Of a stretch of DNA of 9,691 nt, positions 1-6,239 are shown in pieces. The notes under the pieces are model-generated. The model had not been told where the DNA came from. It did not search any database and was given only the letters and a program-made list of their open reading frames with translations. The DNA is taken from the NCBI GenBank assembly GCA_019242465.1, contig JAFAVL010000787.1:1-9691 (forward strand). Reading direction: 5' to 3'. Each line of letters starts with the position of its first letter. Position 1 is the stretch's first letter. The DNA is from Chroococcidiopsidaceae cyanobacterium CP_BM_RX_35 (lineage in GTDB: Bacteria; Cyanobacteriota; Cyanobacteriia; Cyanobacteriales; Chroococcidiopsidaceae). A program made the translations under genes and the position numbers.

Positions 1-291
1 GCTGCGATCAACGTTGAAATGGAGATTGGCAGTAATGAGGCGATTAAGCAGGTGATTGTAGGCGGCTTAGGGGTGTCGATTTTGTCGCGCTATGCTTTGG
101 CACTCGAAGGGATAAAAGGTCCGCTCACTATTCTAGATGTGGAAGGATTTCCGCTGCAACTGCATTGGTACGTCCTTTATCCCTCCAGTAAACAGCTGTC
201 CGTTGTCGCTCGCACTTTCCTGGAGTATCTACTTAATGATGGCAAGCGCCTTGCGGCTCAGGTAGATTTAGCACTTTCATCGAAGTCGTAG
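1..291 (+). CDS. LysR-type regulator of the RbcR/CbbR group, C-terminal part only
   Basis: The reading frame is open from the first base and stops at TAG 289-291, giving the last 96 residues of a protein whose start lies outside the window. The visible part is the distal half of a LysR substrate-binding domain. The run GSNEAIKQVIVGGLGVSIL, followed by SRYAL and later by HWYVLYP and QLSVVARTFLEYLL, is typical of the cyanobacterial RbcR/CmpR/NdhR group. Family members bind photorespiratory or Calvin-cycle metabolites and control Rubisco, carbon-uptake or NDH-1 genes. Which of these this one controls cannot be told, because the N-terminal helix-turn-helix and the upstream neighbour are missing. 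The downstream plus-strand neighbour is a tiny membrane protein gene. Family assignment is firm; the specific name is left open. Confidence 0.88.
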   Translation, partial: AAINVEMEIGSNEAIKQVIVGGLGVSILSRYALALEGIKGPLTILDVEGFPLQLHWYVLYPSSKQLSVVARTFLEYLLNDGKRLAAQVDLALSSKS

Positions 292-340
292 TCAAACAAA
301 AGCGTTGATATGGCTTGACTAGAAGAGGACAAGGCGCAGC

Positions 341-378
341 CGACGCAGCTCCTTCTGGTTAAGAGAAGGAGAACGTCG
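341..378. repeat. Two-part stem-loop downstream of the LysR gene
   Basis: Inner arms CTCCTTCT (349-356) and AGAAGGAG (364-371) are perfectly complementary around a 7-base loop. Outer arms CGACG (341-345) and CGTCG (374-378) extend the stem after a 3/2-base internal bulge, for 13 pairs in all. It lies 50 bases past the LysR stop, where a terminator would be expected, but no T-run follows on the plus strand. It could be an atypical terminator, an RNA-stability element or one copy of a dispersed intergenic repeat. Confidence 0.55.
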
Positions 379-564
379 GGGACATAAAGAGCGGTCATTC
401 AAAGCAAACTTGCCTAGATGCTGTTTTAGTATATACGTACTGAAAGAGGTATAGATTAAGTGAATTGCAACCATCAAAAAAACTGTGTTTTTTCTATAAC
501 TTTTCCAGGTATTATTCATTACGTCAGTGGTAAATCCTTGAGCTTCAGTAACATACACAATTCC

Positions 565-572
565 AAGGTGGT
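565..572 (+). promoter_or_regulatory. Shine-Dalgarno of the 36-codon gene
   Basis: AAGGTGGT differs by one base from the ideal AAGGAGGT and sits 7 bases before the ATG at 580. It is the best ribosome-binding site in the window and the main reason for accepting the short gene behind it. Confidence 0.55.
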
Positions 573-579
573 CTAAAAA

Positions 580-690
580 ATGGAAATAACAACATTTCAA
601 TTAGTCTTTATGAGTGTAATGTCTACTTGGTTTACGGCACTCTTGCTCGGATATTTACTCAACACTTTTTTAACAGGTAGTTTTAAATAG
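580..690 (+). CDS. 36-residue single-span membrane protein, function unknown
   Basis: ATG at 580 and TAG at 688-690 enclose 36 codons. The product begins MEITTFQLVFMSVMSTWF, continues through a hydrophobic stretch to about residue 31 and ends TGSFK. It therefore looks like one transmembrane helix with a short acidic N-terminus and a short basic C-terminus. Size and build recall the small subunits of cyanobacterial photosystems, cytochrome b6f or NDH-1, but I cannot match it to PetG, PetL, PetM, PsbX, PsaM, NdhP or NdhQ, so no function is assigned. It follows a RbcR-type regulator in the same direction, 288 bases away, which would fit a photosynthesis or carbon-related role only by association. 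Support comes from the near-perfect Shine-Dalgarno and the coherent membrane profile; conservation is untested. Confidence 0.5.
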   Translation: MEITTFQLVFMSVMSTWFTALLLGYLLNTFLTGSFK

Positions 691-744
691 GAACTAACTT
701 GGTTTCACGTTAACGGACCTTCGTAGTTTGAGATACAGAGTCAC

Positions 745-1451
745 GTGCAAATCTGCGTCTCAATTGATCTAGAGTCTCTGGTAGACATTGGCATGTCTGG
801 CTCGATCGCTAGATTACTAGATTCGACACGGCTCCTGTTCGATTTACAACGAGGTAACGAAATTGCCCAAGGTTTCTCTGGCTGCCTGGAACCAGAGATG
901 ATCTCTTGTCGGGTGACTGACGGCTTGGTTGAGAAGTTCGACATTCGCTACACTCGCTGTGTTCTGGGATGTCGGTTACGCATTCGATGCAGTTTCCCAT
1001 TTCTACAGTTAGCGTTTACTCACCTCTCTTTTTTGGCAGGATTGACAGTCTGCGATGCGACTGATGCGGAAATACCTCTGCTCACGGACGACATCACCCA
1101 GGTACAAACTGCCAAACAAGTTCTGTGGATTCAGGGGGGGCAGGCTCTAGCGACGGGAATCAAAGCGAAAATTGACTTATCAACCAGTCCGGGGCAATTG
1201 CGAGAGGCAGTAGAGGCAGTTGCCCGTGGGGAATTGAGTTTGATGGGCAAGTGCAGCAACTGCTCTCAGAACGAGAGTTGGAAATTATGACCCTACTCGC
1301 TCAGGGTCTGCATGATCGCGATATCGCCAGCAGCTTGAAGAGCAGCGAGAGCACAGTCAAGTTTCATATTAATAACGTCCTTACTAAGCTCAAGGCACAG
1401 ACTCGTTATCAGGCACTCTACCAAGTAATTGTGAATGGCTGGATTCATTAA
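745..1451 (+). pseudogene. LuxR/NarL-type regulator split by a frameshift
   Basis: Two adjacent frames together spell one regulator. The first runs from GTG 745 to TGA 1288-1290. It ends in a receiver-like tail, GIKAKIDLSTSPGQLREAV then EAVARGE, which mirrors the last helix of NarL-family receiver domains. No phosphorylatable Asp is evident, and the 160-residue domain is longer than a normal receiver, so it is a degenerate or pseudo-receiver. The second frame, up to TAA 1449-1451, gives a complete GerE/LuxR helix-turn-helix: LLSERELEIMTLLAQGL, DRDIASSLKSSESTVKFHIN, ending NGWIH. Joining them needs loss of one base (or gain of two) between about 1225 and 1245, near the GGGGAA run. A GTG at 1251 could still start a free 66-residue DNA-binding domain. 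No good ribosome-binding site precedes 745. Inactivating mutation, sequencing error and a functional split are all possible. Confidence 0.65.
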
Positions 1452-1471
1452 ATTAGTCATTATTGCGAAGC

Positions 1472-1477
1472 TATAAT
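1472..1477 (+). promoter_or_regulatory. Candidate -10 box for the cytochrome P450 gene
   Basis: A perfect TATAAT lies 21 bases after the stop of the split regulator and about 120 bases before the P450 start. The expected -35 position (about 1449-1454, TAAATT) shows no consensus, so this would be a promoter that needs an activator or a non-standard element. It is the only clear -10 in this spacer. Confidence 0.4.
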
Positions 1478-1595
1478 CCTCACCATTGAAATTAAGTTTT
1501 TAGGGCAAGTCCTACTTTCTATCTAAGCTATTTATGGCTAGGACATGTTTGGCATATCAGCTAACGTAGTAAGTAAAGGGTTAAATGAATGTGCT

Positions 1596-2984
1596 ATGAA
1601 ACTACCTAACGGTCCTAAGTCCCCCTATTGGTTGCAGCTGATTCAGTGGATTGCTGACCCTGTAAGCTACATGGAAACTGCGGTCCAACGCTATGGTGAC
1701 ATTTTTACCACACCGTTTGGCAAAAATTCTCGCCCCTTACTATACGTCAGTAACCCACAGGCGCTCAAGCAAATTTTGAGTAAGGATACGAAACAGTTGA
1801 CGGCTCCTGGCGAGCTGAACGACATCTTGAGACCATTAATAGGGAACCAGTCAGTGATTATGCTCAATGGTAATCGCCATCAGCGGCGGCGGCAGCTGTT
1901 GCTACCTCCCTTTCATGGAGAGAGGATGCGAGCCTATGGTCAGTTAATCTGTGACATTACAGAAAAAGTGATGGACCAGTTCCCCGTTAACAAACCATTC
2001 TTGGCTCGTGCTGCCATGCAAGATATCTCTTTGCAGGTTATCTTGCAGGCTGTGTTTGGACTGCATGAGGGAGAGCGGTATCAACTTTTCAAACAACTAA
2101 CGGGTTCGATGTTAGAGCTTTTTAGATTTCCCTTAACTTCAAGCTTCCTCTTCTTCCGCTCACTACAACAGGATTTGGGACCGTGGAGTCCTTGGGGATA
2201 CTTCCATCGCCAACGGCAGCAGCTTGACGAACTGCTCTTTGCTGAAATTAACGAACGGCGCGAGCAACTAGAGGTTGACCGCACAGACATCCTGTCATTA
2301 CTGATGTCAGCCCGAGATGAGGCGGGGCAGCCAATGACTGACGTTGAATTACGAGATGAATTACTCACCCTACTTTTTGCAGGTCATGAAACTACAGCAA
2401 CGGCACTAGCATGGTCATTGTACTGGGTTCACCACCTGAGTGAAGTTCGCGAAAAGCTGCTCAAGGAACTAGATACCCTCGGTGACTTCCCAGAGCCAGT
2501 TAGCATTTCTCGCCTGCCCTATCTCACGGCTGTTTGCTGTGAAACGCTGCGGATTTACCCAGTCGGTATGTTAACCTTCCCACGAGTCGTGCAAGAACCA
2601 ATTGAACTAGGCGGTCTCCAGTTGGAGGCTGGCACACAGGTGGTTGGCTGTATTTATCTGACGCATCAGCGTGAAGATTTATACCCTCAGCCTAAGAGAT
2701 TTCTACCAGAGCGCTTTCTAGAACGCCAGTTCTCTCCTTGGGAGTTTTTGCCGTTCGGCGGTGGTAGCCGTCGCTGTGTTGGTGAAGCTTTAGCTCAGTT
2801 TGAAATGAAACTGGTGCTGGCAACTGTCCTCTCACGTTACCAAATAGCACTGGCTGATGACAGACTTGTGCAACCTCAACGCCGAGGTGTCACCCTTGCC
2901 CCTGCCGGAGGTGTGAAGGTAGTAGTGAAGGGAAAACGTCAGCGTCAGAGGCAGCTGAACGAGCCAATCACCAGCTTAGTTTAA
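1596..2984 (+). CDS. Cytochrome P450, CYP110-like
   Basis: A haem-thiolate monooxygenase that would use O2 and electrons from ferredoxin to hydroxylate a lipophilic substrate. Cyanobacterial CYP110 members act on fatty acids, alkanes or terpenes, but the substrate here is unknown. Numbered from ATG 1596 (462 residues), the landmarks are: C-helix HQRRRQLLLPPF near 95-106, I-helix oxygen-activation motif AGHETT 262-267, K-helix ETLR 316-319, PERF 371-374, and the haem loop FGGGSRRCVG 387-396 with Cys394 as iron ligand. The tail after the haem loop (AQFEMKLVLATVLSRYQIAL, then RRGVTLAPAGGV) is typical of CYP110. The frame also has an ATG at 1545 that would add 17 residues. I prefer 1596 because CYP110 proteins usually begin with a MxLPxGPK-like stretch and MKLPNGPKSP starts there. 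There is no membrane anchor. It ends tail to tail with the oxidase gene, sharing TTAA. Confidence 0.93.
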   Translation: MKLPNGPKSPYWLQLIQWIADPVSYMETAVQRYGDIFTTPFGKNSRPLLYVSNPQALKQILSKDTKQLTAPGELNDILRPLIGNQSVIMLNGNRHQRRRQLLLPPFHGERMRAYGQLICDITEKVMDQFPVNKPFLARAAMQDISLQVILQAVFGLHEGERYQLFKQLTGSMLELFRFPLTSSFLFFRSLQQDLGPWSPWGYFHRQRQQLDELLFAEINERREQLEVDRTDILSLLMSARDEAGQPMTDVELRDELLTLLFAGHETTATALAWSLYWVHHLSEVREKLLKELDTLGDFPEPVSISRLPYLTAVCCETLRIYPVGMLTFPRVVQEPIELGGLQLEAGTQVVGCIYLTHQREDLYPQPKRFLPERFLERQFSPWEFLPFGGGSRRCVGEALAQFEMKLVLATVLSRYQIALADDRLVQPQRRGVTLAPAGGVKVVVKGKRQRQRQLNEPITSLV

Positions 2985-4159
2985 ATAATGATCTCACGAA
3001 TTGCTTGCGCTGTTGCTGGTGCAAGTAGGACGCCATTACGATAGTGACCTGTGGCTAAAAGGACATTACTGTAGCCAGGTAGATGACCGATGACTGGTGC
3101 TGGGCGTCCTTCAGGGCGAGGACGCAGTCCTGACCAAGTTCTCACAATAGAGGCTGTGGCTAGGCTAGGACAGAAGGAAATTGCCTTTTTCATCACCGCT
3201 TGTAAACAAGCTGAGTCTGGTACAGTATTGCCCTTGTCTGTTGGGAACTCAACCGTTGCACCTACCCAGTATCCCCCCTCTCTCACGGGCACGATATGAA
3301 CATCATTACCAGTTATCACAGGTTGAAAATCCGGATTGCCTAGAGGATGACTCAACCGTAAGTGTAGGGCTTGACCCAATACGGGTCTAATATCCAGTAT
3401 TGGCTGCAATTCAGCATTAGGTTGTGGCTGATTTGGGACACAATCTAATCCCGCACTCATAAGCTGCAAACATTGAACCGAACCTAGCCCCGCTGCTACC
3501 ACCAACCAATCAATATCCTGAACTAGGGGCGCCTCGCAATCTGCTTCTACACTTTTTGTCTGTATTTTTCGACTTATATACTGACCGCTAGAAGTGGTAG
3601 CTAGATGATGAGCCTCGACTGTGACGCCAAAATGAAATGTGACACCGCAGCGCTGGGCGGCTTCAACCATTGCTAGGGTGAGGGCAACTGGCTCGACTTG
3701 TCTATCTTGGGGGGAGTAAATAGCAGCGTCACAGACTAAGTCAGGGCATCTGGACTTGATTTGAGCAGAGTCCCAAATTTCCAAATGCCAACCTTGAGAG
3801 CGGCGAATTTCTACCAGTTGTTCCCAAGTAGCTAAATCCGCTTCTGCATTCCTAGACTCCTGTCTAGGAAATAGAAGCTCGATAATTCCCTGCCGATTGA
3901 AGGGAATTTGACGCCCAGTCAGTGCTTCTAGCTCAGGAATCAGAGTTTCATAGCGTTGAATGCTAGCCTGGCGCATCCGCCAAGCATTGCCTTTTACTTT
4001 GTGGCTGATGACACCCATCAAAACGCCCAGCGCTGCTCCAGTCGCCCCTTGTGCTGGTGGTTGCCGATCTAAAACAGTTACCTTAATTGGGAACCTGCTA
4101 AGTTCATAGGCGATCGCTGCTCCTACTACACCACAGCCAACCACTACAACATGGCTCAT
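2981..4159 (-). CDS. thiO: FAD-dependent glycine/D-amino-acid oxidase, ThiO-like
   Basis: A 392-residue DAO-superfamily flavoenzyme. ThiO oxidises glycine to the imine used for the thiazole ring of thiamine, releasing H2O2; related enzymes oxidise other small amines. The N-terminus carries the Rossmann FAD motif GCGVVG (8-13) with Asp31 at the end of the second strand for the ribose. TWSGLRPRPEGRPAPVIG (from 341) holds the Arg (R346) expected to bind the substrate carboxylate, and GHYRNGVLLAP (371-381) is the C-terminal FAD-binding signature shared with ThiO. Length matches stand-alone ThiO; many cyanobacteria instead have ThiO fused to ThiG, and no ThiG domain follows here. The ATG overlaps the stop of psbQ (ATGA, 4156-4159), so translation is probably coupled. 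Its own stop overlaps that of the P450 gene. The true substrate could differ from glycine. Confidence 0.82.
   Translation of the reverse strand: MSHVVVVGCGVVGAAIAYELSRFPIKVTVLDRQPPAQGATGAALGVLMGVISHKVKGNAWRMRQASIQRYETLIPELEALTGRQIPFNRQGIIELLFPRQESRNAEADLATWEQLVEIRRSQGWHLEIWDSAQIKSRCPDLVCDAAIYSPQDRQVEPVALTLAMVEAAQRCGVTFHFGVTVEAHHLATTSSGQYISRKIQTKSVEADCEAPLVQDIDWLVVAAGLGSVQCLQLMSAGLDCVPNQPQPNAELQPILDIRPVLGQALHLRLSHPLGNPDFQPVITGNDVHIVPVREGGYWVGATVEFPTDKGNTVPDSACLQAVMKKAISFCPSLATASIVRTWSGLRPRPEGRPAPVIGHLPGYSNVLLATGHYRNGVLLAPATAQAIREIII
4110..4117. repeat. HIP1 palindrome GCGATCGC
   Basis: The highly iterated palindrome of cyanobacterial genomes, here within the oxidase gene. It supports the host assignment rather than a local function. 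Confidence 0.85.
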
Positions 4160-4629
4160 GCCTCGTTTTCTGACGACCGAGGGCTTGCTTGAGGAATCAG
4201 TTGCAAGAAGTTGTTAATATCCTTCAAGGCTGCCTGATAGTTGAGCTTGGCTGCCTGAGAGTTGCTGGTTTCAGCCGCTTCCGCAATGTTGACCAAGTGG
4301 TCAAAAAACTCTCTTATTGTCTGGCGTGCCTGCTTTTGGTCATTGGGCAGGAGGTTACGGGTAGCATAAGTTAACTGTAGCCGCAGTTCCCCTAGCGGTC
4401 CGTGGATAAAGTTATTCACACCTATCCAATCACGTCTTTGGATGAGCGCCGGAATTTCATTCATGCGATCACGCAAAGCCACAATTTCTGGAATGTATTG
4501 CTGAATTTGCTGGATTTGAGCATCTGTGTAAGTTGGAGCTTGCTTGGTGGCAGTAGGACTGCCACAGCTAACAACTAACGTCGCCACAATGACTAAAATC
4601 AATGACAGAATCGACCGATAACGCGTCAT
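4156..4629 (-). CDS. psbQ: Photosystem II lipoprotein PsbQ (CyanoQ)
   Basis: A 157-residue lipoprotein of the thylakoid lumen that binds the lumenal face of photosystem II, near CP47 and the oxygen-evolving cluster, and stabilises the dimer. The N-terminus has a basic start (MTRYR), a hydrophobic core (about 6-20) and the lipobox VVSC with Cys22 as the lipidated residue. The mature part forms the four-helix bundle expected of PsbQ. Recognisable stretches are QIQQIQQYIPEIVALRDRM, RRDWIGVNNFIHGPLGELR (the W-G-N-I-HGPLGELR block is the strongest family mark), and NDQKQARQTIREFFDHLVNI near the end. It is first in an operon with the ThiO-like oxidase, whose start overlaps its stop. The upstream region (4630-4721) is shared with a divergent gene and should contain its promoter. 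The Shine-Dalgarno is weak (TTAGGT). Confidence 0.9.
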   Translation of the reverse strand: MTRYRSILSLILVIVATLVVSCGSPTATKQAPTYTDAQIQQIQQYIPEIVALRDRMNEIPALIQRRDWIGVNNFIHGPLGELRLQLTYATRNLLPNDQKQARQTIREFFDHLVNIAEAAETSNSQAAKLNYQAALKDINNFLQLIPQASPRSSENEA

Positions 4630-4705
4630 AACCTAACTTGCTTTCGTTTGCTGATGAACAGTGTCATTCTAGATCGCAGATGGGAACAATCTCACCCACA
4701 CTTGG

Positions 4706-4711
4706 TAGGAG
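4706..4711 (+). promoter_or_regulatory. Shine-Dalgarno choosing the start at 4722
   Basis: TAGGAG lies 10 bases before ATG 4722. The alternative upstream ATG at 4638 has no comparable site and would place translation only 8 bases from the divergent psbQ start, so the shorter start is preferred. Confidence 0.5.
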
Positions 4712-4721
4712 TGTTTTTCCC

Positions 4722-5150
4722 ATGAACGCAGCTGAACAAGCTACCAACCTGGCTCTCGCCACTAAGATTGCTAGTGTGGTAAATCTCTTTAAGTCTGAGT
4801 TTCCAGATATCAGAGCCGATCTGAAGCCCTGGCGCAATGACCCTGAAACCAGGGAGTTAGTCGATCCAGATTCCATAGATATTGGCTTTCACTTCCCTGG
4901 CAGGAGCAGATTGTTCCAGAGCCGTAGCATCTTAGTGCAGATCCGATTTTACCAAGATCCCTTGAACGACTCCCGCTCCTGCATTGGTGTTGAAGCATCT
5001 GGGTTCGATCATCGCGGTAAACGATGGCGATTCTCGACAGTGGAGGACTGGCGGTTTGAAGGAGAGAGTGTGCCAGAATTAGAAGCAGGGGAGAAGTTGA
5101 AACAGTTTTGCCGACAGATTGTCGAGTTGTTCAATCAGCCAGATGTTTAG
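4722..5150 (+). CDS. Conserved-looking hypothetical protein, 142 residues
   Basis: Starts at ATG 4722 (MNAAEQATNLALATKIASVV) and ends at TAG 5148-5150. An upstream ATG at 4638 in the same frame would add 28 residues, but those look non-coding. The product is soluble, with no signal peptide or membrane segment. It has an N-terminal helix (about 5-25), a central part with alternating strands (DSIDIGFHFPG, SILVQIRFYQD, IGVEASGFDHRGKRWRFST) and an amphipathic C-terminal helix (ELEAGEKLKQFCRQIVELF). The composition and codon pattern look coding, and it has the feel of a small cyanobacteria-specific family, but I cannot name a domain or function. It is transcribed divergently from psbQ, with 92 bases between the starts. 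A DUF29 remnant lies immediately behind its stop in the same frame. Confidence 0.72.
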   Translation: MNAAEQATNLALATKIASVVNLFKSEFPDIRADLKPWRNDPETRELVDPDSIDIGFHFPGRSRLFQSRSILVQIRFYQDPLNDSRSCIGVEASGFDHRGKRWRFSTVEDWRFEGESVPELEAGEKLKQFCRQIVELFNQPDV

Positions 5151-5348
5151 TCAGTTCATATCCATGCTCTTCAAGACAGCCCCAGCCTTAAGAATTATTT
5201 GCCAGACGTTTTTCCTGAAACCTACCAAGACGCAACTAAGATTATCAGTCAAGAAAGGGGAAGCGAACTAGAAATCTTTCCCACTTCCTGTGAATGGACA
5301 CTGCAACAGGTATTAGACGAAGAATGGTTGCCCAATGGAATGCTCTGA
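5151..5348 (+). pseudogene. C-terminal remnant of a DUF29 protein
   Basis: Directly behind the preceding stop, in the same frame, about 65 codons up to TGA 5346-5348 read as the end of a DUF29 protein. They read ALQDSPSLKNYLPDVFPE, then TYQDATKIISQERGSELE, then IFPTSCEWTLQQVLDEEWLP. These match the usual closing pattern of that family: a region like 'L-x-DSPSLkpyL', an 'AYxdAr' helix, and 'FPexCPytleqlLdedflP'. DUF29 proteins are usually about 140-150 residues, so the N-terminal half is missing. No start codon or ribosome-binding site is present, so this is a truncated gene rather than a small protein. DUF29 genes are abundant and often multicopy in cyanobacteria; their function is unknown. 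Readthrough of the TAG would fuse it to the upstream protein. Confidence 0.65.
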
Positions 5349-5352
5349 CCTG

Positions 5353-5379
5353 CTAGAAACAGAAATAGTAATGTTCTAG
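5353..5379. repeat. Weak inverted repeat between convergent gene ends
   Basis: CTAGAA (5353-5358) and TTCTAG (5374-5379) are complementary around a 15-base loop, in the short gap between the DUF29 remnant and the end of the PEP-CTERM gene. Neither side has a T-run. It may be chance or a weak bidirectional end signal. Confidence 0.2.
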
Positions 5380-5434
5380 AGCGGTTGCTTTGTCCTCAAC
5401 TGGTAAGCCAAACTCATAGCAATTAATAAATGGT

Positions 5435-6223
5435 TCAATCACAAGGCTGCTTTAGCTTGCGCTTTAGTAAGTAGGCTGCACTTAGACCACCAAAAGCCAA
5501 TGTATCTAGCAAGGGTGAAGTAGGTTCTGGAACAGCCGCTGTTATCACAGGATCAGCAGCAGCTGTTACAGGATCAGCCGCTGTTGTTACAGCACTAACA
5601 GATACACCACTCAGTACAGGACCATAAGGTCCTGTAGTAGTACTAGTAAATGTTAATGGAGTCGATGAACTTGTTATTGCCGAACCTGGTACCAGAAAAC
5701 TTTTTTCGACATCGCCCAAGTTACTTCTAGTTACGTTAGTAATATCAGAAGTTAAGTTTTGTGTAAAGCTGCCGAATGAAACTGATCCTATTTTTGCTGA
5801 AGGTTTGCCATCAGGATTGCCCGCCAATTCAAAACTTAGTTGATAAGCTGTTCCTGGTGTAGTGGATATATTTTGAGAAATGCTCCCAGGCTCATTACCA
5901 CTAAGATCAATGGATTGACCACCAGCATTTAGGTGCCAATAAGAGTTACTTAGAAGATCGACACTGCCAGAGGTTACTGTCCAGTCTCCCAAAGTTTGTC
6001 CTGGCAAGTATGTATTGACGGGTCCAGCTGCTAGAGGAGTTGCAAAACTAGAATTGTTTACCACATTAGCTGCATAAGAAACCCCACTTGTCAGTACAGA
6101 CAAAAAGACTGCAGTAGATGAAGCTATGGAAACTCTACCAATGGCGGCTACAGAGCGTGATGCTTTAAGTGAAGCCAAGCAATTTACGAGACCTCGATCC
6201 AAAAGAGTATGCATCAATTTCAT
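5435..6223 (-). CDS. Exported choice-of-anchor C family protein with PEP-CTERM tail
   Basis: Numbered from ATG 6223 (262 residues). The N-terminus has a long, weakly basic lead, then a hydrophobic segment (about 34-49) ending VSYA|A, a likely signal-peptide cleavage site. The body is a beta-rich domain of the choice-of-anchor C / DUF642-like type. Marks include VVNNSSFATP near the start, LGDWTVTSGSVDLL, IDLSGNEPGSISQNI, YQLSFELAGNPDGKP, TRSNLGD and PYGPVLSGVSV near the end. The C-terminus has VPEP (231-234), a hydrophobic helix (about 238-252) and the basic tail KRKLK, which is the PEP-CTERM signal recognised by exosortase. The protein should be processed and exported to the cell surface or exopolysaccharide matrix. 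A TTG six bases upstream could add two residues. No exosortase gene is in the window. Its ligand is unknown; related domains are thought to bind cell-wall polysaccharide. Confidence 0.82.
   Translation of the reverse strand: MKLMHTLLDRGLVNCLASLKASRSVAAIGRVSIASSTAVFLSVLTSGVSYAANVVNNSSFATPLAAGPVNTYLPGQTLGDWTVTSGSVDLLSNSYWHLNAGGQSIDLSGNEPGSISQNISTTPGTAYQLSFELAGNPDGKPSAKIGSVSFGSFTQNLTSDITNVTRSNLGDVEKSFLVPGSAITSSSTPLTFTSTTTGPYGPVLSGVSVSAVTTAADPVTAAADPVITAAVPEPTSPLLDTLAFGGLSAAYLLKRKLKQPCD
5535..5594. repeat. 21-bp tandem repeat in the linker of the PEP-CTERM protein
   Basis: Two 21-base units (5535-5555 and 5556-5576) and a partial third unit lie back to back; the units share CTGTTA/C-ACAGGATCA elements. 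On the minus strand they encode seven-residue repeats around ADPVTAA just before VPEP, making a flexible linker that can change length by slippage without a frameshift. Confidence 0.6.
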
Positions 6224-6233
6224 TGCCAATGTT

Positions 6234-6239
6234 CTCCCT
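6234..6239 (-). promoter_or_regulatory. Shine-Dalgarno of the PEP-CTERM gene
   Basis: On the minus strand AGGGAG stands 10 bases before ATG 6223 and only 4 bases before the alternative TTG at 6229. The spacing favours the ATG. Confidence 0.45.

Larger units (their letters stand above)
292..579. other. Intergenic spacer between LysR gene and small membrane protein gene
   Basis: No convincing gene is seen in these 288 bases. The minus strand is open over 319-600, but its product shows no recognisable family, is rich in residues expected from chance reading, and runs over the ribosome-binding site of the following small gene. Contents are the stem-loop at 341-378 and a TATAAC box at 495-500 without a matching -35 element, which could serve the gene at 580. 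Confidence 0.5.

Noticed and set aside
319..600. 93-codon open frame on the minus strand
   Set aside because: No recognisable protein, no ribosome-binding site found, and it crosses the stem-loop and the Shine-Dalgarno and start of the better supported plus-strand small gene.
5001..5020. T-loop-like string GGTTCGATC suggesting a tRNA
   Set aside because: It lies inside a good coding frame and no matching acceptor, D or anticodon stems can be built around it.
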